A stretch of 64,000 nt of DNA from Duganella radicis (GCF_009720825.1 NZ_WNKY01000012.1:1-64000), one strand, 5' to 3'. Positions 13,951 to 23,237 are shown, counted from the first letter of the stretch. Notes: a model not told the origin generated them from the sequence alone. Numbers and translations: made by a program.

Positions 13951-14033
13951 AGTCGTCCCGGCGAACGCCGGGACCCATAGAACGCGTGCCTGCACGCTCA
14001 GCATAGATTCCGGCGTTCGCCGGAATGACGGCT
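13951..14033. repeat. REPIN-like inverted REP doublet inside the SafE-like gene
   Basis: Two REP-type palindromes face each other: CCCGGCGAACGCCGGG at 13957-13972 and ATTCCGGCGTTCGCCGGAAT at 14007-14026. Each has its own perfect stem. As a pair they are inverted copies of one unit (GTCRTYCCGGCGAACGCCGG). The spacing preserves the host reading frame. Confidence 0.85.
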
Positions 14034-14150
14034 ACGGGTTTCCGGGCGGTGGCGGAAATCGCTGTGACGATCCCCCCGCACATGCCTGCGCAGTGGATGC
14101 TGCCGGCCAGGCCGACCACAAACACCGGCAATAGCTGTGCGCCGTTCATA

Positions 14151-15563
14151 TCAAATCGTTTTCGAATAACGCAGCGGTTGCGGCGCGACCTCCTGCGCCA
14201 TGCCCAGATAGCGGTCGAACACCATGCAGATATTGCGGATCAGCAGACGGCCTTTCGGCGTCACCGAAATCCATTCGTCATCGATGGTGAGCAGGCCGTC
14301 GTCCTCGAACGCTTTCAGCTTCACCAGCTCCGTCATGAAATACTGGCGGAAGCGGATCGGAAAACCCTGCTCGATCGACGACATCGACAACTCGAAATTG
14401 CACATCAACTTTTGAATCACGATCCGGCGCAGCAGATCATCGTTATCCAGCTTGATGCCGCGCGTGATCGGCAGCACGCCGCTCTCCAACTTTGCGTAAT
14501 ACGCATCCAGCGTCTTCTCATTCTGGCTGTAGGTGGCGCCGACCGCGCTGATGGCCGACACCCCGCACGAAATCAGCTCCGACTCCGAGCGCGTGGAGTA
14601 GCCCTGGAAGTTGCGCTGCAAGCGGCCCTGCCGCTGCGCCACCGCCAGCTCGTCGTCCGGCTTGGCGAAATGGTCCATGCCGATGTAGATGTAGCCGGCC
14701 GCGCACAGGCGCTCGATGCTCATCGCCAGCAATTCCAGCTTGACCGCCGGCGACGGCATGTCCGCTTCCGAGATGCGCCGCTGCGGCTTGAAGATGTGCG
14801 GCAGGTGCGCGTAGTTGTACAAGGCGATGCGGTCCGGATTGGCGGCGATCACCTTGTCCAGCGTTTGCGCCATGCTGTCCTTGGTCTGCTTGGGCAGGCC
14901 GTAAATCAGATCGATGCTGATCGAGCGGAAGCCGGCGGCGCGCGCGGCGTCCATCACGGCGCGCGTTTCGGCTTCCGGCTGGATGCGGTTGACCGCCTTC
15001 TGCACTTCCGGATCGAAGTCCTGCACGCCCAGGCTGATGCGGTTGAAGCCCTGCTTGCGCAAGCTGTGCACGCGCTCCACGCTGACCGTGCGCGGATCGA
15101 TCTCGATCGAATACTCGCCATGCGCATCGTCGGCGAAATCGAAGTTGGCGCGCAGATGCGCCATCAGGTCGCCCATCTGCTTGTCGCTCAGATAGGTCGG
15201 CGTGCCGCCGCCGAAGTGCAGCTGCTCGATCTGGCCCATGCCGTCGAACAGGCGGCCCTGCATGTCGATTTCCTGTTTCAGGTAGCCGAGATACACGGCG
15301 GCCTTGCTGTGATCCTTGGTGACGATCTTGTTGCAGCCGCAGTAGTAGCACACCGTGTCGCAGAACGGGATGTGGATGTAAAGCGACAGCGGCCGGCGAC
15401 TGCGGCGCATGCGCAGGCCGGCCACCGCTTCCAGGAACTGGCCGTAGCCAAAGTCGCTCTGGAAGCGGTCCGCGGTCGGGTACGAGGTGTAGCGCGGGCC
15501 GGACTGGCTCAGTTTGCCGATGATCCCTGCATCGAATTCAACGGGTGGAAATGGCGTGTTCAT
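14151..15563 (-). CDS. hemN: Oxygen-independent coproporphyrinogen III oxidase
   Basis: 470 residues, a radical-SAM enzyme with the hallmark CDTVCYYCGC (CxxxCxxC plus extra Cys), preceded by GPRYTSYPTA and followed by LHFGGGTPTYLS. It converts coproporphyrinogen III to protoporphyrinogen IX without oxygen. The enzyme is cytosolic. Its place, six bases downstream of the aerotaxis receptor and upstream of the cbb3 maturation genes, couples anaerobic heme supply to oxidase assembly. No FNR box lies directly upstream, so the aer promoter should drive it. Confidence 0.97.
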   Translation of the reverse strand: MNTPFPPVEFDAGIIGKLSQSGPRYTSYPTADRFQSDFGYGQFLEAVAGLRMRRSRRPLSLYIHIPFCDTVCYYCGCNKIVTKDHSKAAVYLGYLKQEIDMQGRLFDGMGQIEQLHFGGGTPTYLSDKQMGDLMAHLRANFDFADDAHGEYSIEIDPRTVSVERVHSLRKQGFNRISLGVQDFDPEVQKAVNRIQPEAETRAVMDAARAAGFRSISIDLIYGLPKQTKDSMAQTLDKVIAANPDRIALYNYAHLPHIFKPQRRISEADMPSPAVKLELLAMSIERLCAAGYIYIGMDHFAKPDDELAVAQRQGRLQRNFQGYSTRSESELISCGVSAISAVGATYSQNEKTLDAYYAKLESGVLPITRGIKLDNDDLLRRIVIQKLMCNFELSMSSIEQGFPIRFRQYFMTELVKLKAFEDDGLLTIDDEWISVTPKGRLLIRNICMVFDRYLGMAQEVAPQPLRYSKTI

Positions 15564-15569
15564 GATGGT

Positions 15570-17189
15570 TTATGCCGCAAGACGTTTCAGGTGCGTGGCC
15601 GGGCGGCGTGCCGCGCGCGGCGGGCCGAATTTGAACAGGCTGACCGCTTGCGTCAGGCCGCCCGCCTCCAACGCCAGGCTGGCGGTGGCCGCCGCCGCTT
15701 CTTCCACCAGCGCGGCGTTCTGCTGCGTGACCTGGTCCATGTGGGCGATGGCCGAATTCACCTGATCCACGCCGATGCTTTGCTCTTGCGAGGCGACCGA
15801 GATTTCTTTCATGATGGCGGTCACCTGCTGCACCGAGGCCACCACTTCCTTCATGGTGGCGCCGGCGCGGTCGACCTGCGCCATGCCGGCGCTGACCTTG
15901 CCGACCGAAACGTCGATCAGGTTCTTGATGTCCTTGGCGGCGGTGGCGCTGCGCTGGGCCAGGTTGCGCACCTCGCCGGCCACCACCGCAAAGCCGCGGC
16001 CTTGTTCGCCGGCGCGCGCCGCTTCCACGGCGGCGTTCAGCGCCAGGATGTTGGTCTGGAAGGCGATGCCTTCAATCAGGCCGATGATGTCGACGATCTT
16101 GCGCGAGGAGCTGTTGATCTCGTCCATGGTGGCGATGACGTCGGCCACGATCTCGCCGCCCTGCACCGCCACCTCGGAGGCGCTTTGCGCCAGCTTGTTG
16201 GCCTGTTCGGAGTTGTCGGCGTTCTGCTTCACGGTGGAGGAGAACTGCTCCACGCTCGACGCGGTTTCCTCCAGGCTGGCCGCCTGCGCTTCGGTGCGGC
16301 CGGACAGGTCGGCGTTGCCGGCGGCGATCTGGCGGGTGGCCACGGCCATGGTCTCGACGTTGACGCGCACATCGCGGATGGTGGCGATCAGGTTGCTGTT
16401 CATTTGCTGGAGGGCGCGCAGCAGCTGGCCCACTTCGTCGGTGGCTTCGGTGTCGAACGAGCCGGAGGACAGGTCGCCGGCGGCGATGGCACGCGCGCCA
16501 TGCAGTGCGCGCTCCAGCGGTTGCAGCACCGAGACGCGCAGCGTGTACCACAGGAAGACGTTGATCAGCAGGCCGAAGAAGGTGGCGGCAAAGATGCCGT
16601 AGTTCTGGGCGCTGGTGCCGTTCAGCAGCGCGGCGGCGCACACCACCACCTGCAGCACGTTGACCACGCTGGTGGCTAGCCAGATGCGCATGCCGAGCGA
16701 CACATGGCTCAGGCGCGACAGCAGCGAGCCGACGCCGGGCTGGATCACCTGGCCGTTCTTGATGCGGATGCGGTGGCTGGATTCGGTGCGGATGGTTTTG
16801 TAGGCCTGTTCGGCCCTGGCGACCTGGTTGCGCTCCGGGCGCGTGCGCACCGACATGTAGCCGATGGTGCGGCCGTTTTCGCGGATCGGCGTGACGTTCG
16901 CACGTACCCAGTAAAAATCGCCGTTCTTGCAGCGGTTCTTGACGATGCCGGTCCACGGCGTGCCGGACTTGATCGAGGCCCACAGGTCGGCGAACGCCTC
17001 GGCCGGCATGTCCGGGTGGCGCACGATGTTCTGCGGCGCGCCAATCAACTCTGGTTCACTGAAACCGCTGATCTCCGTGAAATACGGATTCACGTAGGTG
17101 ATATTGCCGTTCAGATCAGTTTTCGAAACGATGGCCTGGTCATCCAGGACTTCCACTTCGAGGTTGGTAACAGGTTGATTGTTGCGCAT
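15570..17189 (-). CDS. aer: PAS-containing methyl-accepting chemotaxis protein, Aer-type aerotaxis receptor
   Basis: 539 residues. The N-terminal PAS domain (about 10-120) reads TYVNPYFTEISGF and the Aer-like NIVRHPDMP then TPWTGIVKNRCKNGDFYWVRANVTP, which binds FAD in Aer. Two close hydrophobic stretches (about 165-210) anchor it. A HAMP and a signalling domain follow, with the hairpin tip EGIAFQTNILALNAAVEAARAGEQGRGFAVVAGEVR. No C-terminal CheR-tether pentapeptide is present. ATG at 17189 has GGAG seven bases upstream. An FNR box lies 77 bases before the start. Inference: senses redox or electron flow and steers cells to oxygen. Confidence 0.92.
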   Translation of the reverse strand: MRNNQPVTNLEVEVLDDQAIVSKTDLNGNITYVNPYFTEISGFSEPELIGAPQNIVRHPDMPAEAFADLWASIKSGTPWTGIVKNRCKNGDFYWVRANVTPIRENGRTIGYMSVRTRPERNQVARAEQAYKTIRTESSHRIRIKNGQVIQPGVGSLLSRLSHVSLGMRIWLATSVVNVLQVVVCAAALLNGTSAQNYGIFAATFFGLLINVFLWYTLRVSVLQPLERALHGARAIAAGDLSSGSFDTEATDEVGQLLRALQQMNSNLIATIRDVRVNVETMAVATRQIAAGNADLSGRTEAQAASLEETASSVEQFSSTVKQNADNSEQANKLAQSASEVAVQGGEIVADVIATMDEINSSSRKIVDIIGLIEGIAFQTNILALNAAVEAARAGEQGRGFAVVAGEVRNLAQRSATAAKDIKNLIDVSVGKVSAGMAQVDRAGATMKEVVASVQQVTAIMKEISVASQEQSIGVDQVNSAIAHMDQVTQQNAALVEEAAAATASLALEAGGLTQAVSLFKFGPPRAARRPATHLKRLAA

Positions 17190-17237
17190 GACGTAACTCC
17201 GGCTGAGATTTATTGCTGTATCGCAATAGGCATAGCC

Positions 17238-17279
17238 AGTTTACGTAGTCCACCCCGCAAATTTATTGATGTAGATCAA
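17238..17279 (-). promoter_or_regulatory. Class II FNR-dependent promoter of the aer-hemN operon
   Basis: Perfect FNR box TTGATCTACATCAA at 17279-17266 (minus strand). A -10-like TAAACT lies at 17243-17238, placing the start near 17231 and the box centre at -41.5, the same geometry as at ccoN. Confidence 0.78.
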
Positions 17280-17299
17280 AAACCCCCGGATTGGGCGTG

Positions 17300-18220
17300 T
17301 TAGTCGCCTTTTTTGAATAGGCTTAACATTTTGCTACCGGCTGTCACCACCACCAGCGCCAAGGCGCCGGCGATGACGCCGGTGACGGCGTCCAGCACGG
17401 TGGGGACGACCGTGCCCAGCGCCGGGCCGGCGGCTTCGGCGGCGTGGTGGATCAGATCGTGGGCGAACGGCAGGCCGTGGGTCAGGATGCCGCCGCCGAC
17501 CATGAACATGGCGACGGTGCCGACCACGCCCAGCAATTTCATCAGCTTGGGTGCGGCGCTCAGCAGCACCCGGCCCAGCGCGCGCACGGCCGCGCCGCCG
17601 CGCTGACTCAGGTAGAGGCCGGCATCGTCCATTTTGACGATGGCCGCCACCAGGCCGTACACGCCCACCGTCATCAGCAGGGCGATGCCGACCACCACCG
17701 TCACCTGCTGGGTGAACGGCGCGTTCGCCACCGTGCCCAGCGCGATGACGATGATTTCGGCCGAGAGGATGAAGTCGGTGCGCACCGCGCCCTTGATCTT
17801 GTCCTTTTCCAGCGCCATCAGGTCGACGTCCGGATTGGTCAGCGCTTGGTGCAGTTCGTTCTTGTGGTGTGCGTCGTCGGCGCGGTGCAGCAGGCTGTGG
17901 GCGATTTTCTCGAAGCCCTCGAAGCACAGGTACAGGCCGCCGACCATCAGCAGCGGCGTGATGGCCCACGGCGCAAAGGCGCTGATCGCCAGCGCGGCCG
18001 GCACCAGGATGGCCTTGTTCTTGAGCGAGCCGACGCCCACCGCCCACACCACCGGCAGCTCGCGCTCGGCGCGCACGCCGGCCACCTGCTGCGCGTTCAG
18101 CGCCAGGTCATCGCCCAGCACGCCGGCGGTTTTCTTGGCCGCCACCTTGCTCATCGCGGCGACGTCGTCGAGGATGGTGGCGATATCGTCGATCAGGGCT
18201 AACAGGCTGGAACCGGCCAT
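17300..18220 (-). CDS. DUF808-family (YedI-like) inner-membrane protein
   Basis: 306 residues from [25 protein letters not shown], which is the conserved DUF808 N-terminus. The middle holds [21 protein letters not shown] and [12 protein letters not shown], with several hydrophobic helices to a GALALVVV C-terminus. ATG at 18220 has GGAG upstream; an in-frame TTG 11 codons earlier is less likely. Function of the family is not established. It stands alone, transcribed away from the LysE-type gene and ending just beyond the aer FNR box. Confidence 0.88.
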   Translation of the reverse strand: MAGSSLLALIDDIATILDDVAAMSKVAAKKTAGVLGDDLALNAQQVAGVRAERELPVVWAVGVGSLKNKAILVPAALAISAFAPWAITPLLMVGGLYLCFEGFEKIAHSLLHRADDAHHKNELHQALTNPDVDLMALEKDKIKGAVRTDFILSAEIIVIALGTVANAPFTQQVTVVVGIALLMTVGVYGLVAAIVKMDDAGLYLSQRGGAAVRALGRVLLSAAPKLMKLLGVVGTVAMFMVGGGILTHGLPFAHDLIHHAAEAAGPALGTVVPTVLDAVTGVIAGALALVVVTAGSKMLSLFKKGD

Positions 18221-18319
18221 TTGGGAAAACTCCGTGTGTGGTTGGATCAGCAATATTAACCCAAGCGCGAGGGCGGGCGATACCGCTACAATAGGGATCG
18301 CTTATTTGAAGGAATTGTC

Positions 18320-18958
18320 ATGAGCTTCGCCACCTGGTTCACCTTTTTCGTCGCCGCCTGCATCATCGCCATCTCGCCGGGCTCGGGCGCCGTGTTGTCG
18401 ATGTCGCACGGCCTGTCGTATGGCGTGCGCCGCACCACGCCCACCATCGTCGGCCTGCAAAGCGGCTTGCTGGTGGTGTTGTTCATTGCCGGCGCGGGCG
18501 TCGGTTCGCTGCTGCTGGCGTCGGAGGTGGCGTTTAACATCGTCAAGACGGTGGGCGCGCTGTACCTGATTTACCTCGGACTGAGCCAGTGGCGCGCCAA
18601 GGTCAGCATCGGCGAGCAGAAGCGCGCGGAAGTGGCCGTGCCTTCGGTGAAAAAGCGCTTCCTGACCGGTTTCCTGACCAATGCCACCAACCCCAAGGGC
18701 ATCATTTTCATGGTGGCGGTGCTGCCGCAGTTCATCACCAAGGACGCGCCGCTGCTGCCGCAGTTGCTGATTCTGGCGGTGACCATGTGCTGCATCGACT
18801 TGGTGGTGATGCACAGCTACGCTTTCCTGGCCTCGTCCATGCAGCGCTTCTTCCGCGACGCGGGCGCGGTGAAAAAGCAGAACCGGGTGTTCGGCGGGCT
18901 GCTGATGGCGGTCGGCGCGGCGCTGTTCTTCGTCAAGCGCGGTGGCGCCACCGCCTGA
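18320..18958 (+). CDS. LysE/RhtB-family amino-acid exporter
   Basis: 212 residues with six hydrophobic helices. The family start pattern is clear: ISPGSGAVLSMSHGLSYGVRRTTPTIVGLQSG. The conserved GFLTNATNPKGIIFMVAVLPQF lies in the middle. These inner-membrane proteins export amino acids or homoserine lactone-like compounds; the substrate here is not predictable. Ribosome site GAAGGA precedes the ATG. A TACAAT hexamer around 18287 may be its -10. Confidence 0.9.
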   Translation: MSFATWFTFFVAACIIAISPGSGAVLSMSHGLSYGVRRTTPTIVGLQSGLLVVLFIAGAGVGSLLLASEVAFNIVKTVGALYLIYLGLSQWRAKVSIGEQKRAEVAVPSVKKRFLTGFLTNATNPKGIIFMVAVLPQFITKDAPLLPQLLILAVTMCCIDLVVMHSYAFLASSMQRFFRDAGAVKKQNRVFGGLLMAVGAALFFVKRGGATA

Positions 18959-19036
18959 TTTGTAACCCCGTGTAACCCATGTAGTCGAATTGAAACGTGC
19001 GGCGTTAAATCAATCATATCCACAGGAGACGCTGCC

Positions 19037-20977
19037 ATGAGCCGCAAAATCATCCATACCGTCGTGCTGGCCGCTTTGGCCGGCTGGAGTGCGTTGGCCC
19101 TCGCCGAAGACCCGCCCGCCATGGTCGGGCGTATTTCCAGCGTCCAGGGCCAGGTCACGCTGGTGGGGGATGGCGAGCCGGTCGGCGCGTCGCTGAACTG
19201 GCCGGTGACGGCTTTCAATCACATCAATACCGCGTCCGGCGCGCGCACCGAGTTCCGCGTCGGCTCGACGGCGGTGCGGGTGGATGGCGATTCCGATCTG
19301 GAAATCACCGGCATGGACGACGATTTGCTGCGCCTGCGCCTGAATTACGGCAGCGTCAGCATCCGCGTGCGCAGCCCCGAGCTGTTGCGCGATTTCGAAC
19401 TGAGCACGCCGCAGGCGCGCATCACCATGATCGAGCCGGGCGTGCTGCGGGTGGACGTGGACCGTACGCCGGACACCAGCCAGATCACCGTGCTGGCCGG
19501 CGCGGCGCGGGTGGAAGGCGCCGGCTCGTCGGTGGTGGTGAACAATGGCCGCCATGTGGATGTCGGCGCGGAGGACGTGCGCACCAGTGTGGCGCGGCGC
19601 GATGGCTTCGATATCTGGGCCGAGGACCGCGACCGGCTCGACAGCGTGACCAGCACCACCCGCTTCGTCTCCAACGGCATGACCGGCTACGAGGAGCTGG
19701 ACCGCAACGGCAGCTGGACCGAGAGCGTCGAGTACGGCCCGTTGTGGACGCCGCGCAATGTGGCGATCGACTGGGCGCCGTATCGCGACGGCCGCTGGAT
19801 CTGGCTGGCGCCGTGGGGCTGGACCTGGGTCGATAACGCGCCGTGGGGCTATGCGCCGTCGCACTATGGGCGCTGGGTGCTGGTGAATCGCCGCTGGTGC
19901 TGGGCGCCGGGGCGTCCGGTGGGCCGGCCGGCGTGGTCGCCGGCGCTGGTGGGCTGGGTGGGCGGCAATGGTGGCGGCAATCATGGCGGGCCGGGGCTGG
20001 GCTGGTATCCGCTGTCGCCGCGTGACCGCTTTGTGCCGGGCTACCGCGTGTCGGCCGATTATGAGCGCCGGGTGACGTGGACGCATAACGGCAAGCCATT
20101 CTCGCCGCGCAACGATTGGAATGGTCGCCGCGATGGCCTGACGGTGCTGCCGCGCGATCAGTTTGAAGGACGCCGCAATGTGGTGGTCAATCGCAATACG
20201 CCGGTGATCCCGGCGACCAATTTCGTGCATAACGCGACGCAGGTGACGCCGCCGCAACCGACGGGCCGCAACCGCGGCGGCTGGGGCGACCGCGACCATG
20301 ATGGCATCCCGGACCGCTATGACCGCAATGATGGACGTACTGATCGCAACGACCGCAACGACCGCAACGACCGTCCGGGCCGGGTGATCACCGCGCCGTC
20401 GCAGCCGGTGCAGGTGTCGCCGCAGCAGCCGCGCGGCCATATCAGCACGCTGGCGCCGAACCAGTTCGGCCAGCCGGACACGCCGCCGCAGACCATCAAT
20501 CCGAACGATGTGCGCATCGATGTGCGTCCGCGCTACAACCAGCCATCGCAGCCGCACACGCCGATGACGGCGGCGCCGGTGATACAAGTCGCGCCGCAGC
20601 CGCCGCAACAGCCGCCGGTGAACGATCGCAATGATCGATATGATCGTTATGACCGCAACGACCGTGGCGACGACAACCGCCGTTTCCGCCAGCGAGAGGA
20701 GCAGCCGCAGCAGCGTCAGCAGCCGACGCCAATGCCGATGCAGCAGACCCAGTCCGGGCAATCACAGCCACGTCAGTTCACGCCGCCGGCGCAGCCGCCG
20801 CAGCAAGCGCAGCCACAGCCACAGCCGCGCCAGTTCACGCCGCCGCCGGTACAGCAGCTGCCGCAGCAAGCGCAACCGCAACAGCCTCAGCGCGAACACC
20901 GCAGCGAGCCACGTCACGAACCGGAGCGCCGCAGCGAGGAAAAAGGCGATCGCCGCAACCGCCAGAACGACAAGTAA
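19037..20977 (+). CDS. Exported FecR-domain/DUF6600 protein with long Q/P- and NDR-rich tail
   Basis: 646 residues. Signal peptide ends around LALAEDPP. A FecR-like beta domain (about 28-165) is followed by the tryptophan-rich DUF6600 part (about 205-330; repeated WAPYRDGRW, WGWTWVDNAPWGYAPSHYGRW, WCWAPGRP). From about residue 400 the chain is low complexity: a DRDHDGIPDRYDRND stretch like a calcium-binding DxDxDG loop, tandem NDR repeats encoded by a 9-bp CGCAACGAC unit repeated near 20345-20372, then glutamine/proline-rich blocks with two QFTPP units. It is periplasmic or outer-membrane associated. No TonB gene pair is beside it. Function is unknown. Confidence 0.88.
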   Translation: MSRKIIHTVVLAALAGWSALALAEDPPAMVGRISSVQGQVTLVGDGEPVGASLNWPVTAFNHINTASGARTEFRVGSTAVRVDGDSDLEITGMDDDLLRLRLNYGSVSIRVRSPELLRDFELSTPQARITMIEPGVLRVDVDRTPDTSQITVLAGAARVEGAGSSVVVNNGRHVDVGAEDVRTSVARRDGFDIWAEDRDRLDSVTSTTRFVSNGMTGYEELDRNGSWTESVEYGPLWTPRNVAIDWAPYRDGRWIWLAPWGWTWVDNAPWGYAPSHYGRWVLVNRRWCWAPGRPVGRPAWSPALVGWVGGNGGGNHGGPGLGWYPLSPRDRFVPGYRVSADYERRVTWTHNGKPFSPRNDWNGRRDGLTVLPRDQFEGRRNVVVNRNTPVIPATNFVHNATQVTPPQPTGRNRGGWGDRDHDGIPDRYDRNDGRTDRNDRNDRNDRPGRVITAPSQPVQVSPQQPRGHISTLAPNQFGQPDTPPQTINPNDVRIDVRPRYNQPSQPHTPMTAAPVIQVAPQPPQQPPVNDRNDRYDRYDRNDRGDDNRRFRQREEQPQQRQQPTPMPMQQTQSGQSQPRQFTPPAQPPQQAQPQPQPRQFTPPPVQQLPQQAQPQQPQREHRSEPRHEPERRSEEKGDRRNRQNDK

Positions 20978-20978
20978 G

Positions 20979-21461
20979 TTATTGCTGGGCCTTGAGGCGC
21001 AAGCGCGCGCGCCACTCGCCCAGCGCCGACAGCGCGCCCTGGAACTCGCGCTCGATCAGATCCGCCTCGGCCGCGGTCACCTTGCCATCCATCAGCGCGC
21101 TGGACACCGCTTCCGCCACCGCCCCCACCTGACTCATCACCTTGCACACCGTCTGCGATAAATCGTCATCGCCGATGGTGTCCGGCGCCGGCACGATGAA
21201 TGCCGCCATGCCATGCCGCGTCAGCAGCGCGTGCAGCGGCAGATGGGCGTCGTTGACGCCCGCCTTGTGGCACAAGTCCACCACCGTCGACACCTCTTCA
21301 AACGAGGGATAGTGCGACGCAATCGTCGGCGCCAGCTTGTTGCGCAGGACGTTGACCGAGATCCCCATCGCCTGCGCCAGGGCGTCGATGCCGCCGGGAT
21401 AAGCGCGCGCCACCTTGTAAAGCGCGTCGTGCTGATTCATGTCCAGGTATTTGCGAGTCAT
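20979..21461 (-). CDS. Phage CII-like (CP76 family) DNA-binding regulator
   Basis: 160 residues. The N-terminal half (about 8-60, NQHDALYKVARAYPGGIDALAQAMGISVNVLRNKL) is the helix-turn-helix of the phage regulatory CII family; the C-terminal half is helical and ends ALGEWRARLRLKAQQ. No phage structural, integrase or repressor gene lies near it, so this is a chromosomal member used by the host. The start could also be the Met at codon 8 (21440); 21461 has an AAGG about 11 bases upstream. It ends two bases from the stop of the convergent DUF6600 gene. Confidence 0.78.
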   Translation of the reverse strand: MTRKYLDMNQHDALYKVARAYPGGIDALAQAMGISVNVLRNKLAPTIASHYPSFEEVSTVVDLCHKAGVNDAHLPLHALLTRHGMAAFIVPAPDTIGDDDLSQTVCKVMSQVGAVAEAVSSALMDGKVTAAEADLIEREFQGALSALGEWRARLRLKAQQ

Positions 21462-21547
21462 GGTGAAGCGTGCCTTTTATTACCGATGCAACCGCGAACG
21501 CGCGGCGCTATGCTGTTTTTCATTCAACTTCTTTGTGAAACGACATC

Positions 21548-22429
21548 ATGAAGTCATTTCGATCTGCGCTGCTTTTGATGGTTTGCCTTGCCTTTCTGGG
21601 CAACGTGCCGGCGGAAGCGCGGCCGGCCTCACATTCTGGCACATCGTCGGGGTTTAAAAGCGGATTTTCTTCACAAAAGAGCAACTCCGCCGCGCACAGC
21701 CGTCCGGCGCCGCCGCCGGCCAACCGCCAGAGCGGCCCGGGAGCGTTCGGCAAGCAGGCCGGTTCGCCGGCCCAGCCGCAGCGCGGCACCTCGGCCATGT
21801 CGCGCGATGTCGACCAGAGCGCCGCCCGCCAGCGCGCCCTCGACACGCTGGACCAGCGCCGCAACGCCAACGCCGCGCTGCCGCCGCTGAACGATACCTT
21901 GCGCTCGCCGGCGCAACCACAACCGCAGCGCCCGGCACCGGCGTACGGCGCGCCGCCATACGCCGGGCCGCCGCCGGTCTACGCCCCGCCGGCCCAGCAG
22001 TCGAGCGGCCTGATGCACGGCCTGCTGGGCTTCATGTTGGGCCGCGCCATGAGCCAGAGCAACCAGCCGGTGGCCTACCCGACCACCAGCCCCCAGCCGG
22101 CGCCCAATCCCGCGGCGACCGTGCCTGACGCGGCAGTGGCGAACCCTGGTGCCACGTCCGGGACCACCGCCGTCGGGATCGGCGCCGCGACCGGCGCGGC
22201 AACGACGCCGGATACCGGCATGGTGGGCGGCATGCCCGGCCTCGGCCAGCCGGCCCCGGCCGCAGCGCAGCCGCCAGCCCCGCCGCCCGAGCCATCGTTC
22301 CTGGCCCGCGTGTTGCGCTGGTTCGCCTGGCTGTCGGTGCTGAGTCTGTTGGGCTGGGCCGCCGTGTACTCGGTGCGCAAGTTCCGCCGCCTGCGCGCCG
22401 CTCCGAATTATTCGTTTGAAAGGAATTGA
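21548..22429 (+). CDS. Exported proline-rich protein with C-terminal membrane helix
   Basis: 293 residues, not recognised as a named family. An N-terminal signal peptide (MKSFRSALLLMVCLAFLGNVPAEA) is followed by a Ser/Pro/Gln-rich region. A short ordered segment SGLMHGLLGFMLGRAMSQ lies at about 150-167, then an Ala/Gly/Pro-rich linker. One membrane helix near 250-275 (FLARVLRWFAWLSVLSLLGWAAVY) ends in a basic tail. The next gene starts one base after its stop, with its ribosome site inside this gene. Coupling to DUF2491 and PspA-like genes suggests a membrane-stress role (inference). Confidence 0.75.
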   Translation: MKSFRSALLLMVCLAFLGNVPAEARPASHSGTSSGFKSGFSSQKSNSAAHSRPAPPPANRQSGPGAFGKQAGSPAQPQRGTSAMSRDVDQSAARQRALDTLDQRRNANAALPPLNDTLRSPAQPQPQRPAPAYGAPPYAGPPPVYAPPAQQSSGLMHGLLGFMLGRAMSQSNQPVAYPTTSPQPAPNPAATVPDAAVANPGATSGTTAVGIGAATGAATTPDTGMVGGMPGLGQPAPAAAQPPAPPPEPSFLARVLRWFAWLSVLSLLGWAAVYSVRKFRRLRAAPNYSFERN

Positions 22430-22430
22430 G

Positions 22431-23207
22431 ATGGGCTGGACCGATGCAGTTAACTACCTGCGCAACGGCGCGGCCAAGCTGGCCGGCAACGACGCCCCGC
22501 GCACCGACACCGATCTGCCGCTGGGGGCGCGCATCGGCAGCGTGGTCGGCATCCAGCAATCGCCGCTGCTGCGCGCCGTGGCCGACGGCTCGTTGATCGT
22601 CCTGCCGGACGCCGACGACACCCGCATCGTGGCGGTCTCGCAAATCCGCCTCAAGCAATCCGGCGGCCTGTACCGCTACTACCTGGAAACCGGCGACCGC
22701 GACGACAAGGAGAAGTTCTTGCAGGTCTACCAGAACGCCAGCGGCCAGGTCAGCGAGATCATGTACTGCACCCAGCTGGCGCGCGTGATCCCTGAAACCG
22801 CCGAGGACCAGGACGCCTACACCGGCCAGTCCGGCGCCGGCCTGGGCGACCGCAGCTACACCCTGTGGCGCGAGCAACTGGCCGATCTGGACCTGGATCT
22901 CGAACTGATCTTCGGCGCCGAGGACGGCCTGGACTATTGGCGCGACGCAGGCGATCCGGAAACGCCCTACATGCCGCCCTTCACCGGCACCGAAACCCGG
23001 CTGGACGACGCCAGCGGCAGCACCGGCTTGCGTCAGGAAATGTATTTCATGCCGTACGTGCGCCAGCTGCGCGGCGGCGGCCACGAGTATCTGCTGATCA
23101 CGACGGAAATCATCCACAGCGTGAACGGCGACCCGAGCAAACGCGGGATCCATGTCGACTTCGTCATTGGCATCCCGGTGGAGCAGCAACGCGTCGTTAT
23201 CCAATGA
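22431..23207 (+). CDS. yjfK: DUF2491-family protein (YjfK-like)
   Basis: 258 residues, cytosolic, without membrane helices. The N-terminal LPLGARIGSVVGIQQSPLL and the C-terminal YFMPYVRQLRGGGHEYLLITTEII fit DUF2491/YjfK. In E. coli yjfK lies beside yjfJ (PspA-like) in the yjfIJKLM set. Here the order is proline-rich membrane protein, DUF2491, PspA-like. AAAGGAA precedes the ATG and lies within the end of the previous gene. Molecular function is unknown. Confidence 0.85.
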   Translation: MGWTDAVNYLRNGAAKLAGNDAPRTDTDLPLGARIGSVVGIQQSPLLRAVADGSLIVLPDADDTRIVAVSQIRLKQSGGLYRYYLETGDRDDKEKFLQVYQNASGQVSEIMYCTQLARVIPETAEDQDAYTGQSGAGLGDRSYTLWREQLADLDLDLELIFGAEDGLDYWRDAGDPETPYMPPFTGTETRLDDASGSTGLRQEMYFMPYVRQLRGGGHEYLLITTEIIHSVNGDPSKRGIHVDFVIGIPVEQQRVVIQ

Positions 23208-23237
23208 TGCGCAACTTTTGAAACGAGGAAGACTGAC

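Noticed and set aside
14025..16679. 884-codon plus-strand frame over hemN/aer
   Set aside because: Shadow of hemN and aer, whose motifs on the minus strand are unambiguous.
20340..20375. CRISPR-like short repeats
   Set aside because: The 9-bp repeats are coding (NDR) and contiguous without spacers; no cas genes exist in the window.
20979..21461. Prophage remnant suggested by the CII-like gene
   Set aside because: No integrase, structural or lysis genes and no attachment-site repeats nearby; a lone chromosomal CII-family gene is common.
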